Part shown: piece by piece, positions 5,264 to 5,892 of the stretch
How positions within the stretch are numbered: position 1 is the first letter of the stretch
Layout: each line of letters begins with the position of its first letter
Origin: an uncultured Porphyromonadaceae bacterium
Lineage (GTDB): Bacteria; Bacteroidota; Bacteroidia; Bacteroidales; Muribaculaceae
Reading direction: 5' to 3'
DNA: 5,892 nucleotides
Assembly (NCBI GenBank): GCA_900552325.1
Contig: URZG01000148.1
Span: forward strand, 1-5,892
The notes under the pieces: model-generated
Database searches by the model: none
What the model saw: the letters and a program-made list of their open reading frames with translations, nothing else
Told to the model about the DNA's origin: nothing
Position numbers and translations under genes: made by a program

Positions 5264-5892
5264 ATGGGATCGAGGTCAGCATCCGCACAGATTAATGTAT
5301 ATCCGCCGCGGTGGTACCGGGCGGTTCTCACCGTGGCGCGTTATATTGTACTGGCGCTGTCGGTGGGGATGATCGTGTGGATAACGCGCGATACCATCGA
5401 CGGCATCAGTCTGTTGTCCTCTCCGGGATATATGCGCTATCAGTTCGGTGTATGCCTGTTTTTCCTGTTCGATATCATGCTGGAAACATTCGGTGTGCCT
5501 CGGGGAGAACGATGGAGATGGCTGCGCAATCATCTTCTGTTCATATTGGTTAGCGTGCCCTGGCTTTCGCTTTTCGGCTGGTGGCATCTTGAACTTTCCC
5601 CTACGGTGGCATATCTGGTGAAGTTCATTCCGATGATCCGCACCGGTTATGTGGTGGCGCTTGTCACCGGGGCGCTTACGGCTAACAAGGCGGTGTCGCT
5701 TCTTGCCGTGTATGTGATGTGGACCGCCGCGTCGGTGTATTTCGGCTCGCTGATGTTCTTTGTGGAGGAATCTCCTGTCAACCCGCAGGTCGATTCGTGG
5801 CCCACCGCCATGTGGTGGGCTTCGGTGAGCATGACCACTCTCGGGTCCTCGATAAACGCTGTGACCGTCACCGGACGCGTGCTGGGGATCAT
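5264..5892 (+). CDS. six-helix ion-channel-like membrane protein, 3' end missing, atypical pore filter
   Basis: An open frame runs from ATG 5264 to the window edge: 209 codons, no stop. The architecture is that of a voltage-gated-like (6TM, one pore) cation channel. Helices are near residues 18-40, 57-76 (with acidic Asp70 and Glu74 as in an S2 segment), 90-107, 113-137 (S4 position, but with only Lys120 and Arg126 as charges), and 143-167 (S5). Then comes a pore loop, with WPTAMWWASVSMTTLGSS at 179-196, followed by VTVTGRVLG, which leads into S6. The pore helix and the 'T..GR.L' run match potassium channels ('YWAVVTMTTVGYGD...TPLGRVLA'). However, the filter is LGSS (193-196) instead of VGYGD, and the S4 helix has few positive charges, so K+ selectivity and voltage sensing are both doubtful. 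Similar Bacteroidota proteins are usually annotated 'ion transporter' or 'potassium channel family'. The rest of S6 and any cytosolic domain lie beyond the window. Confidence 0.75.
   Translation, partial: MGSRSASAQINVYPPRWYRAVLTVARYIVLALSVGMIVWITRDTIDGISLLSSPGYMRYQFGVCLFFLFDIMLETFGVPRGERWRWLRNHLLFILVSVPWLSLFGWWHLELSPTVAYLVKFIPMIRTGYVVALVTGALTANKAVSLLAVYVMWTAASVYFGSLMFFVEESPVNPQVDSWPTAMWWASVSMTTLGSSINAVTVTGRVLGI

Noticed and set aside
5276..5587. Minus-strand open frames (5276-5587 and 5647-5892) opposite the channel-like gene
   Set aside because: The plus-strand frame has coherent membrane helices and a pore loop; the antisense products show neither.

Overview
The window looks like chromosomal DNA from a Bacteroidota (order Bacteroidales) bacterium. 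Four stretches match the TAnnTTTG -7 box typical of this phylum, three of them with a plausible -33 element about 20 bases upstream. The gene set and the order tpiA, SPOR-domain gene, folE also fit Bacteroidales. The GC-rich codon use would suit a Muribaculaceae-like gut lineage, but the family cannot be fixed from this sequence alone. I see no mobile element, tRNA, rRNA or CRISPR array.

Layout. Bases 1-305 hold the 3' end of an ABC-F (Uup-type) ATPase gene, with its charged C-terminal coiled coil. A spacer with a strong hairpin and a Bacteroidota-type promoter leads into a LysE/RhtB-type six-helix exporter gene with a forced TTG start (472-1194). Its end overlaps a cytosolic CBM9-like protein gene (to 1810). 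A second promoter starts the operon tpiA (triosephosphate isomerase), a secreted SPOR-domain protein, and folE (GTP cyclohydrolase I), ending at 3816. An elaborate bidirectional terminator (3841-3894) separates folE from the convergent purT gene (5107-3923, minus), which encodes the formate-dependent GAR transformylase. A divergent promoter region (5108-5263) then leads to a plus-strand gene for a six-helix ion-channel-like membrane protein, cut off by the window end just after its pore loop.

How the genes relate. Most are housekeeping: glycolysis (tpiA), folate/pterin synthesis (folE), purine synthesis (purT), envelope peptidoglycan binding (SPOR) and ribosome-associated ATPase (ABC-F). FolE releases formate and PurT consumes it, a metabolic link between convergent neighbours that may be coincidental. 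The most unusual items are the channel-like protein, whose pore loop reads TTLGSS where a potassium channel would have TVGYGD, and a PurT with His in place of Lys in its ATP-binding glycine-rich loop. I found no clear sign of a wholly new multi-gene system.
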